Source of the DNA: JAGPUQ01 sp050250395
GTDB lineage: Bacteria; Pseudomonadota; Gammaproteobacteria; Pseudomonadales; Porticoccaceae
Length of the DNA stretch: 7,865 nt
Direction: 5' to 3'
Assembly (NCBI GenBank): GCA_050250395.1
Contig: JBFWOQ010000067.1
Coordinates: 1-7,865, forward strand
Numbering within the stretch: position 1 is the stretch's first letter; each line of letters begins with the position of its first letter. Below are positions 1-5,092 of the stretch, one piece after another. The translations under genes were made by a program, and so were the position numbers. The notes below the pieces were generated by a model that saw only the letters and a list, made by a program, of their open reading frames with translations, was not told the origin of the DNA and did not search any database.

Positions 1-9
1 CCCTGTCGA

Positions 10-26
10 TGCGACAAATTGTCGCA
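10..26. promoter_or_regulatory. Perfect inverted repeat upstream of dinB (possible operator)
   Basis: Positions 10-17 and 19-26 form 8-bp complementary arms around a single central A (TGCGACAA / TTGTCGCA). A further half-site TGTCG lies at 4-8, so the segment reads TGTCG-N3-CGACA-N3-TGTCG, three alternating half-sites at 8-bp spacing. This looks more like a protein-binding operator than a terminator, because no T-run follows on either strand. It does not match the E. coli LexA pattern (CTGT-N8-ACAG), and I do not recognise the cognate regulator. The dinB start codon lies 100 bp downstream. The site could instead belong to a gene left of the window. Confidence 0.4.
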
Positions 27-27
27 C

Positions 28-59
28 CCGACCACCGACCACCGACCACCGACCACCGA
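28..59. repeat. Tandem repeat of a 7-bp unit (CCGACCA), about 4.6 copies
   Basis: Four exact copies of CCGACCA occupy 28-34, 35-41, 42-48 and 49-55, followed by a partial CCGA at 56-59. The array begins 2 bp after the palindrome at 10-26 and sits in the dinB 5' region, about 67 bp before the start codon. The 7-bp period is not a multiple of 3, so a change in copy number would shift any reading frame through it, which argues that it is noncoding. It is a candidate slippage-prone tract. Confidence 0.85.
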
Positions 60-76
60 ACTGCGCCGCTACCGTC

Positions 77-113
77 CGCGGTGTACCGCGATTGCTCCTG
101 CGGGCCCGCCCGC
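77..113. promoter_or_regulatory. Two GC-rich dyads in the dinB leader
   Basis: CGCGGT-GT-ACCGCG at 77-90 and GCGGGC-CC-GCCCGC at 100-113 are both perfect 6-bp arms with a 2-nt centre. The second ends 12 nt before the dinB ATG and covers the region where a ribosome-binding site would be expected. If transcribed, it could fold and limit translation. No clear Shine-Dalgarno or sigma70 promoter is visible between 60 and 125. In DNA this GC-rich some short dyads arise by chance, so functional relevance is uncertain. Confidence 0.3.
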
Positions 114-125
114 GATAATGACGCC

Positions 126-1244
126 ATGGAATTGCCCGAATCGCGCAAGATCATTCACTGCGATTGCGACTGCTTCTACGCCGCCGTCGAGACTCGCGAC
201 GATCCCCGCCTCGCCGGTCGGCCGCTGGCGGTGGGCGGGCGGCCCGAGCGGCGCGGCGTGGTGGCGACCTGCAACTACGAGGCGCGCGCCTTCGGCATCC
301 GCTCGGCGATGTCCATGGCGCAGGCCTTGCGCCGCTGTCCCGGACTGGTGGTGCTGCCGCCGGATTTCACCCGCTATCGCCGGGCGGCGGAGCAGATCCG
401 CGCGATTTTTCTCGACTACACGCCGCAGGTCGAGCCGCTGTCGCTCGACGAAGCCTTTCTCGATGTCACCGGTGCCAGCGCCGGTGGCGGCAGCGCGATC
501 CGCATCGCCCGGGAAATCCGCGCGCGGGTGCGCAGCGAAGTGCGTATCACGGTATCGGCGGGCGTCGCCCCCAACAAGTTTCTCGCCAAGATCGCGAGCG
601 AATGGCGCAAGCCGGACGGCCTGTTCGTGATCACGCCGGAGCGGGTCGATGCTTTCGTGCGCGCGCTGCCGGTGGCGCGGCTGTTCGGAGTCGGCGCCGC
701 CACCGCCAGAAAGCTGGCGGGGCTCGGGGTCGAAACCTGCGCCGATCTGCGCACCCTGCCGCAGCCGCTGCTCGCCGAACATTTCGGCGCCTTGGGGCAG
801 CGTCTGTACGAACTCTGCCGCGGCATCGACCCGCGACCGGTGCAAGCGGACCGGCGCTCCAAATCCCTCAGCGTCGAGACCACCTTTGCGCAGGACCTGT
901 CGGGACTGGCCGCCTGTCTGGACGCGCTCGCCGAACTTCACACCGAGCTGGAGCGGCGTCTGCTACGGCTCGATACGAGTTACCGCATCGAGCGTCATTT
1001 CCTGAAATTGCGTTTCGACGATTTCACCGCCACCACCATGGAGCGCGCGCTGCCCGAGGGCACGGCGCTGACCGGCTACCGCCGCCTGTGCGAAGAGGCC
1101 TGGGCGCGCCGCGCGCGACCCGTGCGGCTGCTGGGCCTGGGTGTAAGGCTGAGGGACAGCGCGGGTTCCGAGCCCGAGCAGCGCGATCTGTTTGCGGCCG
1201 CTGTCGCCGTTGCAGAACCTTCCGCTACAAGCCCGGGCGGTTGA
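126..1244 (+). CDS. dinB: DNA polymerase IV (Y-family translesion polymerase)
   Basis: This encodes a 372-aa Y-family polymerase that extends distorted primer termini and bypasses lesions, usually as part of the damage response. The N-terminal motif HCDCDCFYAAVE (residues 11-22) supplies the first catalytic aspartate (D13) and a tyrosine (Y18) at the steric-gate position. SLDEAF (106-111) supplies the other acidic pair, D108/E109. Palm and fingers run to about 165, the thumb with its helix-hairpin-helix-like segment (LFGVGAATARKLAGLG) spans about 165-240, and the little finger about 245-345. The C-terminal QRDLF (352-356) fits the beta-clamp-binding pentapeptide. The frame is open further upstream to an ATG at 9, but homology to DinB begins only around residue 6 from the ATG at 126, so 126 was chosen. 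Most DinBs have a V/I-D-M-D core, while this one has C-D-C-D-C. Length is normal for the family and the gene appears intact. It is convergent with the RM locus and functionally independent of it. Confidence 0.95.
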   Translation: MELPESRKIIHCDCDCFYAAVETRDDPRLAGRPLAVGGRPERRGVVATCNYEARAFGIRSAMSMAQALRRCPGLVVLPPDFTRYRRAAEQIRAIFLDYTPQVEPLSLDEAFLDVTGASAGGGSAIRIAREIRARVRSEVRITVSAGVAPNKFLAKIASEWRKPDGLFVITPERVDAFVRALPVARLFGVGAATARKLAGLGVETCADLRTLPQPLLAEHFGALGQRLYELCRGIDPRPVQADRRSKSLSVETTFAQDLSGLAACLDALAELHTELERRLLRLDTSYRIERHFLKLRFDDFTATTMERALPEGTALTGYRRLCEEAWARRARPVRLLGLGVRLRDSAGSEPEQRDLFAAAVAVAEPSATSPGG

Positions 1245-1268
1245 GCACCCGGTAGAGCAGGTCGTGGG

Positions 1269-1287
1269 AGTTGCCTTGGCAGCTTTT
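1269..1287 (+). terminator. Probable Rho-independent terminator after dinB
   Basis: The stem AGTTGC (1269-1274) pairs with GCAGCT (1279-1284), including one G-U pair, around a CTTG tetraloop. It runs straight into a T-tract at 1284-1287. It begins 25 nt after the dinB stop codon, in the 62-nt gap between the convergent dinB and hsdR genes. No comparable T-run follows the same hairpin on the - strand, so it would serve dinB only, and no hsdR terminator was seen. The stem is short and the U-tract has only four bases, so it may be weak. Confidence 0.4.
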
Positions 1288-1306
1288 CAACGAGCTGTTG
1301 GATTGC

Positions 1307-3673
1307 TCATGATGTTGGCGCTGCGTCGCGTCGTCGATACAGGTGTCGTTGGAAGCCCACGAAAACCCGTCGCACTTGATCCGGCTCGCCCAGCTCGGCA
1401 AAGGCGTCATTCAGTGCGCGGTACTTGAGGTGCAGCAGAGGCGACAGCTTCTCAGTGTCGAGTTCCTCCACGCCATGCTCGACGTACTGCGCCAGCACGA
1501 AGTCCACAAAGGCCCGCTGCCTGTCGGTGAACTCGGCCGCTGAAGCCGAGTGCGCCGCCGCAGCGCGCTCAGCTCTCGCTACCGGCTCGGCCGCGAACGC
1601 CACGTAGGCCAGTACGTCGAACAAATCGCTGTTCTCGGCCTCGATGATCTTCTGCATTTCGGCCAGCGGTTCCCGGCCGAAGCCCTTGTCGGCCAGACCC
1701 GCCAGCAGCGTTTTACGGGTATCCGGAGCGCTCCAGATGCGCCGTAGCTCGTCTTCGTCCTTGAAGAACTCGGGCAGCGCCCCGTACATAACCTCCAGAA
1801 ACTGCGCGGCCGACATCGGGCGCCCGTCGGCGCTCCAGAAGGTCGTAGCCGTCATGTGCTGGATCTTGCGCTCCTTGCCGTCGGCGAGCTGCACCTTGAT
1901 CTTGCGCCGCGGCGGCAGCGGCTCGGGTGGTGATTCGTAGCCGGGCGGGTCGATCTCGCCAGCCGGCACTGCCCCGCCGGTCGCGGGTTCCGGCTCCAGC
2001 GGCTCGCCGTCCCACTCCGGGTCGCTGAAGTGCTGGTGGGCCTTCACGAAGTCGTAGATGGTGAAGTAGTCCTTGCCGTCGTACAGGCGCGTGCCGCGGC
2101 CGATGATCTGCTTGAACTCGATCATCGAGTTCACCGGGCGCAGCAGCACGATGTTGCGCACGTTGCGCGCGTCCACGCCGGTGGAGAGCTTCTGCGAGGT
2201 GGTCAGCACCGTCGGGATGGTCTTCTCGTTGTCCTGGAAGTCGCGCAGATGCTGGTCGCCCAAGGCGCCGTCGTCGGCCGTCACGCGCACGCAGTAATCG
2301 GGGTGCGTGCCGGTCTTGTTCTGATTGATCAGGTCGCGCACCGCCAGCGCATGGGCCTGCGTGGCGCAGAACACGAGGGTCTTCTCGCGCTGGTCGATCA
2401 TCCCCATCATGAGCTTGACCCGGTAGGCCTCGCGCTCCTTGATCTCGATGATCCTGTTGAAATCCGCCTCGATGTAGCGCCTGCCGGCCTCGATAGCGCC
2501 TTCGACCACCTGGTCGTCGGACGTGTAGACGTAGTCGTCCAGCGTGGTGGCGATCTGCTTGACCTTGAACGGCGTCAGGAAGCCATCGTTGATGCCCTCC
2601 TTCAGCGAGTAGCTGTACACCGGCTCACCGAAATAGGCATAGGTGTCGACGTTGTCGCGACGCTTGGGCGTGGCCGTCAGGCCCAGCTGCACCGCGGGCG
2701 AAAAATATTCGAGGATGCCGCGCCAGGTGCCCTCGTCGTTGGCGCCGCCGCGGTGGCACTCGTCGATGACGATGAAGTCGAAAAAGTCTGGCGGGTACTC
2801 GCCGAAGTAGGGCGACGGCTGCCCATCCTTCGGCGGACCGCTCATGAAGGTCTGGAAGATGGTGAAGAAAATGCTGCCGTTCGTCGGCACCCGGCGCTTC
2901 TTGCGGATGTCCGCCGGATCAATCCGCACCAGCGCATCCTCGGCAAAGGCCGAGAAGGCGTTGTAGGCCTGGTCGGCCAGGATGTGGCGGTCGGCCAGAA
3001 ACAGGATGCGCGGGCGGCGGCTGGGCGCGGCGCGGCTCTTCCAGTCGGCCAGGTTCCAGCGGCTCTGGAACAGCTTCCACGCCAGCTGGAACGCAATGAA
3101 GGTCTTGCCGGTGCCGGTGGCCAGCGTCAGCAGGATGCGCGTGTTTGTGGATTTCGGGCCGGCCTCGATGGTTTCCAGCACGCGGCTGATGGCGATGTCC
3201 TGGTAGTAGCGCCCCTGCCAGGTGCCGCCCTTGTCCTCGAAAGGCACGGCGGCGAAGCGATCGCGCCAGGCGTTCGCCTCCGCGAAGGTCAGCTTCCACA
3301 GCTCGTCGGGGCTCGGGTAGCTGGCCACCTCGCCTTCGGCGCCGGTCGTCATGTCGATGCCGTAGATGCCCTGGCCGTTGGTGGCGAACGCGCTCCGCAC
3401 CGCCAGCTTCGCGGCATAGCGCTTGGCCTGGCCGACGCCCTCGGTGACGGCTTCGCCCCAGGCCTTGGCCTCGATCACGGCCAGCCTGGTGTTGCGGTAG
3501 ACGAGCACGTAGTCGGCGACATCGCCCTTGGCCCGCGTGTCCTTGCCGCCACCCAGCAGTCGGCCCAACGTGATGCGGTGTTCGCGCAGAACCCGACTGC
3601 CGTCGACCACGCCCCAGCCAGCGGCCTTCAGGGCGGGGTCGATGTGCTCGGCGCGGGTTTCGGCTTCGTTCAT
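1307..3673 (-). CDS. hsdR: Type I restriction enzyme, R (endonuclease/translocase) subunit, EcoEI-like
   Basis: This is the motor and nuclease subunit of the type I RM complex. It binds the M2S core, translocates DNA using ATP and cuts remotely when the target is unmethylated. The N-terminal PD-(D/E)xK nuclease shows D54 and then E68-A-K70 in AVIEAKAW. Superfamily 2 helicase motifs follow in order: Walker A ATGTGKT (185-191), DECH (304-307), LTATP (332-336), motif IV KTLVFCAT (431-438), motif V near STGVD (497-501) and motif VI QIIGRGTR (522-529). The C-terminal region from about 600 matches the EcoEI_R_C type by position. At 788 aa it fits EcoEI/EcoAI-type R proteins rather than the larger EcoKI type. 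The start MNEAETRAEHIDPALKAAGW is characteristic of the subfamily. A good Shine-Dalgarno (AGGGA, 3682-3678) lies 4 nt upstream of the ATG. No frameshift or missing motif was seen. Its start region is duplicated at 5073-5092, and the gene is separated from hsdS by the 1.4-kb cassette. Confidence 0.95.
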   Translation of the reverse strand: MNEAETRAEHIDPALKAAGWGVVDGSRVLREHRITLGRLLGGGKDTRAKGDVADYVLVYRNTRLAVIEAKAWGEAVTEGVGQAKRYAAKLAVRSAFATNGQGIYGIDMTTGAEGEVASYPSPDELWKLTFAEANAWRDRFAAVPFEDKGGTWQGRYYQDIAISRVLETIEAGPKSTNTRILLTLATGTGKTFIAFQLAWKLFQSRWNLADWKSRAAPSRRPRILFLADRHILADQAYNAFSAFAEDALVRIDPADIRKKRRVPTNGSIFFTIFQTFMSGPPKDGQPSPYFGEYPPDFFDFIVIDECHRGGANDEGTWRGILEYFSPAVQLGLTATPKRRDNVDTYAYFGEPVYSYSLKEGINDGFLTPFKVKQIATTLDDYVYTSDDQVVEGAIEAGRRYIEADFNRIIEIKEREAYRVKLMMGMIDQREKTLVFCATQAHALAVRDLINQNKTGTHPDYCVRVTADDGALGDQHLRDFQDNEKTIPTVLTTSQKLSTGVDARNVRNIVLLRPVNSMIEFKQIIGRGTRLYDGKDYFTIYDFVKAHQHFSDPEWDGEPLEPEPATGGAVPAGEIDPPGYESPPEPLPPRRKIKVQLADGKERKIQHMTATTFWSADGRPMSAAQFLEVMYGALPEFFKDEDELRRIWSAPDTRKTLLAGLADKGFGREPLAEMQKIIEAENSDLFDVLAYVAFAAEPVARAERAAAAHSASAAEFTDRQRAFVDFVLAQYVEHGVEELDTEKLSPLLHLKYRALNDAFAELGEPDQVRRVFVGFQRHLYRRRDAAPTS

Positions 3674-3674
3674 G
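3655..3674 (-). repeat. 20-bp direct repeat, hsdR-proximal copy (hsdR start codon region)
   Basis: On the - strand this segment reads C, then ATG and the codons for NEAE plus most of T and the next base. The identical 20 bases occur at 5073-5092. Bases flanking the match differ on both sides (C vs T at the left, T vs C at the right on the + strand), so the repeat is exactly 20 bp. Here it is the genuine beginning of hsdR. See the partner copy and the cassette entry. Confidence 0.95.
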
Positions 3675-3713
3675 TTTTCCCTGGCCGCTTGCCAGCCCGG
3701 CCGATCAAAACCA

Positions 3714-3833
3714 GATCAAGAAACCCAAGCCCAGGCTTATCGGCGTAAGTCATGGATTTACAAAGAAACAATTGCCCCACCCCTTGTTCCTTGTGCAGTT
3801 GAATCAAGACCCGATCAAGAAGCCTCAGGCCCA
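3714..3833. repeat. Imperfect 20/21-bp direct repeat in the DUF3800-hsdR gap
   Basis: The segment GATCAAGAA-A-CC-CA-A-GCCCA at 3714-3733 recurs at 3813-3833 as GATCAAGAA-G-CC-T-CA-G-GCCCA, with two substitutions and one inserted base. A shorter related piece (CCGATCAAAACC) lies at 3701-3712. The copies bracket about 80 bp containing an AT-richer patch at 3751-3780. They may be a decayed duplication. No function is evident. Confidence 0.5.
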
Positions 3834-3959
3834 ATGCGGGACATAGCCGGCATGCGGATGCTCCGGGTCTGCCGCGCGAATCAACCCGGCCTCCAGCGCC
3901 TTGTTGATCACCGTCGCCGCTCGCAAGCTTTTCTGCAAGTTCGACGCGCTCCCTTGCGC
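3825..3959 (-). pseudogene. Remnant resembling the C-terminus of an AlbA_2/AAA_4 (Schlafen-like) ATP-binding protein
   Basis: The frame ending at the TGA at 3827-3825 encodes about 44 residues after an in-frame TAG at 3962-3960. The end reads VINKALEAGLIRAADPE and then HAGYVPHWA. A helix followed by an AGLI.. turn and a terminal YVPxWA is, from memory, the usual end of AlbA_2/AAA_4 (Schlafen-like) HTH regulator proteins, which often neighbour type I RM genes. There is no start codon with a ribosome-binding site and no N-terminal portion: upstream lies the 3' end of the DUF3800 gene. If correct, the fragment is what remains of an earlier gene at this spot. The match is by eye on a short stretch. 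It could instead be chance coding-like sequence. Confidence 0.35.
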
Positions 3960-3988
3960 CTACACGAGTAAATTTTTCGGCCGGAAAC

Positions 3989-4017
3989 TTGTTCGGCACC
4001 CAAAGTCTGCCTATACT
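3989..4017 (+). promoter_or_regulatory. Sigma70-like promoter on the + strand, opposing the RM operon
   Basis: TTGTTC (3989-3994) and TATACT (4012-4017) are separated by exactly 17 bp, matching TTGACA/TATAAT at four and five positions respectively. It is the best-formed promoter I can see in the window. It points away from hsdR and into the 3' end of the DUF3800 gene. Transcription would begin near 4023-4025. A terminator-like hairpin follows within about 60 nt. Confidence 0.45.
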
Positions 4018-4023
4018 CCACGC

Positions 4024-4083
4024 CAAGTGGACTGGGGGTTCCCGGTCGGCGTCATAGCCTCGGTGAGACTCATCGGGGCTTTT
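4024..4083 (+). ncRNA. Candidate ~60-nt antisense small RNA opposite the end of the DUF3800 gene
   Basis: This is inferred from the promoter at 3989-4017 and the terminator-like hairpin at 4056-4083. Between them lies a second hairpin, ACTGGG (4031-4036) pairing with CCCGGT (4041-4046) around a GGTT tetraloop with one G-U pair. The last 14 nt or so of the DUF3800 reading frame, including its stop codon at 4072-4070, would be covered in antisense. No known RNA family is recognised and the start is only estimated. The whole unit lies inside the cassette. Confidence 0.3.
4056..4083 (+). terminator. Rho-independent terminator-like hairpin on the + strand
   Basis: An 11-bp stem joins 4056-4066 to 4070-4080 with a GAC triloop and two G-U pairs. 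It is followed by a T-tract at 4080-4083 and further T-rich sequence. On the - strand no T-run follows, so it reads as a terminator for + strand transcription. It overlaps the stop codon of the DUF3800 gene on the other strand. No protein-coding + strand gene precedes it, which supports a short RNA transcript. Confidence 0.5.
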
Positions 4084-4984
4084 CGCTTTCTGGCGCCGGA
4101 TAAACCTTGAGGCCCCAGTTTTCGTAGCCGGCCCCAACACTGCTGCGCCCTCCGCTGCAATAGAACTTGGGCTTCAGCGACTCGAAAGCCCGATTTGCTT
4201 GCCCGGGGCGCAATATGTTGAGACCTACCGGACGCGCGACGAGGTCGGCTAACTGCAGGCCCGAAGAATTCGCCTTCTTGTCTACAAAGACGACCTCGAA
4301 GGGCAGTGGCCTGTCCAGGCGGTTGGCACCATCGCAGATACGCCGAAATTCCAGCTCCAGATCCCTGTCCTCCTTATTCCCTCGGCATTCCACGACAACA
4401 TGCGTCAGCGCGTCGTCCTGGTTCTTCTCCTGAAGAAACTCGTGGAGGGTTTCCAGGCAGAAGCCTAGCGCGAGGTGATAGGGATTGGCTGCGGTGTCCT
4501 GCTTCTTCTGCAATCGAAGCTTTTCGATCACGCAGCTAATGAGGATGAAATTGTTGGCTTCGATAATGCCGGTCAGCTGATTTTGGAAATCGGTTTTGTG
4601 CTGCCTACTCTGAAATCTGAAACGGCCGCGCTCCTTGCGAATTTCGTGCTCGTGCAGGACCACGTAATCGTGTCCGAAGTGATTGAACTTGAATTTTTGC
4701 AGCGAGGGAACCACTTTCTCGCAGTAATGGCGCTTGTAGAACACGCAAAATGCCAGCACGAAGATCGGATAGTCCGGGTCCACCGTCTGCATGCCATGGT
4801 CGCCACTTTCGTCGACATAAACGATGAAGTTACTAAATCGGCCCTTGGGCGCAGAAGCCGCTCCTGATTCTGCGGCACCCGCAGTCTCGTCGTTGAACAA
4901 TGGCAATTGCTCGGACGAGTTGGCCGGCACGATCGGACTGGCCGGACGCGCGGGCGATGACGGCATAACCGTTTTGTCTTTCAT
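4070..4984 (-). CDS. DUF3800-family protein, probable RNase H-like nuclease, embedded in the RM operon
   Basis: A 304-aa protein. In numbering from the ATG, the first ~48 residues are Pro/Ser/Ala-rich and probably disordered. Residues 51-64 (NFIVYVDESGDHG) carry the family's opening acidic motif (D58, E59). VVLHEHEIRK (108-117) follows, then VVVECRGNKEDRD (196-208; E199), and VDKKANSSGLQLADLVARP (235-253; Q244, D247). The order of D-E, H-E, E/R and Q-x-A-D-L is that of DUF3800, which is suspected to adopt an RNase H-like fold. Biochemical function is not established. No signal peptide or membrane segment is seen. The start was set at the ATG (4984) because it overlaps the stop of the upstream 36-codon ORF as ATGA. 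An in-frame GTG at 4990 is an alternative, two residues longer. GC content is lower than in all flanking genes. Its position suggests an accessory antiviral nuclease, or a modulator of the RM complex. Confidence 0.8.
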   Translation of the reverse strand: MKDKTVMPSSPARPASPIVPANSSEQLPLFNDETAGAAESGAASAPKGRFSNFIVYVDESGDHGMQTVDPDYPIFVLAFCVFYKRHYCEKVVPSLQKFKFNHFGHDYVVLHEHEIRKERGRFRFQSRQHKTDFQNQLTGIIEANNFILISCVIEKLRLQKKQDTAANPYHLALGFCLETLHEFLQEKNQDDALTHVVVECRGNKEDRDLELEFRRICDGANRLDRPLPFEVVFVDKKANSSGLQLADLVARPVGLNILRPGQANRAFESLKPKFYCSGGRSSVGAGYENWGLKVYPAPESEKPR

Positions 4985-5091
4985 AGCCACCCACTAAATG
5001 CACGAGGCAACATTGATTTTATCGTTTCCGCCGGCGACGCCTGCTTTTGCTCATTGGGGCATGAGAGACGCTGGGTTTCGGCTTCGTTCAT
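4981..5091 (-). CDS. 36-aa hybrid leader ORF: hsdR start fused to cassette sequence
   Basis: The ATG (5091-5089) overlaps the hsdS stop codon as ATGA. The first six codons (MNEAET) are identical to the start of hsdR, after which the frame runs into unrelated sequence (QRLSCPNEQKQ...). It ends in a TGA (4983-4981) that overlaps the DUF3800 ATG, again as ATGA. It therefore bridges hsdS and the DUF3800 gene without a gap, and its translation could feed ribosomes onto the DUF3800 start. The peptide resembles nothing I know and may matter only as a coupling device. A lone TAAAAT hexamer (5021-5016) might be a -10 element, but no -35 is visible. Confidence 0.45.
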   Translation of the reverse strand: MNEAETQRLSCPNEQKQASPAETIKSMLPRAFSGWL

Positions 5092-5092
5092 G
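5073..5092 (-). repeat. 20-bp direct repeat, hsdS-proximal copy (relic of the hsdR start)
   Basis: This is identical over 20 bp to 3655-3674. It carries an ATG overlapping the hsdS stop codon, then the hsdR codons NEAE and most of T. After the match the sequence departs from hsdR (CAG CGT vs CGC GCC). The copy is best read as the original hsdR start position, left behind or duplicated when the cassette entered. Confidence 0.95.

Larger units (their letters stand above)
3675..5072. other. Inserted accessory cassette between hsdS and hsdR
   Basis: This is the segment enclosed by the two 20-bp direct repeats, with a repeat-to-repeat distance of 1418 bp. It holds the DUF3800 gene, most of the hybrid leader ORF, an AAA_4-like gene remnant and a + strand promoter/terminator-like pair. 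Hand counts of GC for lines 4501-4560 and 4561-4620 are about 43% and 47%, against about 77% in a line of hsdR (3001-3060) and about 57% in a line of hsdS (5401-5460). This supports a separate origin. I see no transposase, integrase or terminal inverted repeats, so the mechanism of acquisition is unknown. Deleting one repeat plus the cassette would restore a direct hsdS-hsdR junction with a 4-nt ATGA overlap. Confidence 0.75.

Noticed and set aside
1225..1410. 61-codon - strand ORF overlapping the hsdR 3' end and the dinB stop
   Set aside because: No ribosome-binding site or similarity, and it lies largely within hsdR and across the convergent gap.
2030..3748. 572-codon + strand open frame opposite hsdR
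   Set aside because: It mirrors the codon structure of hsdR in a GC-rich gene. Its composition is biased (Val/Ala/Leu/Gly/His/Arg) with no recognisable domain.
4049..4081. Hammerhead-ribozyme-like string (GATGAG ... CGAGG) on the - strand
   Set aside because: The conserved CUGAUGA and CGAAA core elements and the three-stem arrangement are not present. The dyad is better explained as a + strand terminator.
3670..4140. 156-codon - strand frame spanning the DUF3800-hsdR gap
   Set aside because: It starts inside the DUF3800 gene, has no recognisable domain, and conflicts with the better fragment in another frame at 3959-3825. Only its last 27 codons, with the ATGA overlap to hsdR, seemed worth noting.
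3675..5072. Cassette as a classical insertion sequence or integron cassette
   Set aside because: No transposase, integrase, terminal inverted repeats or attC-like structure. A 20-bp duplication is longer than most insertion-sequence target duplications.
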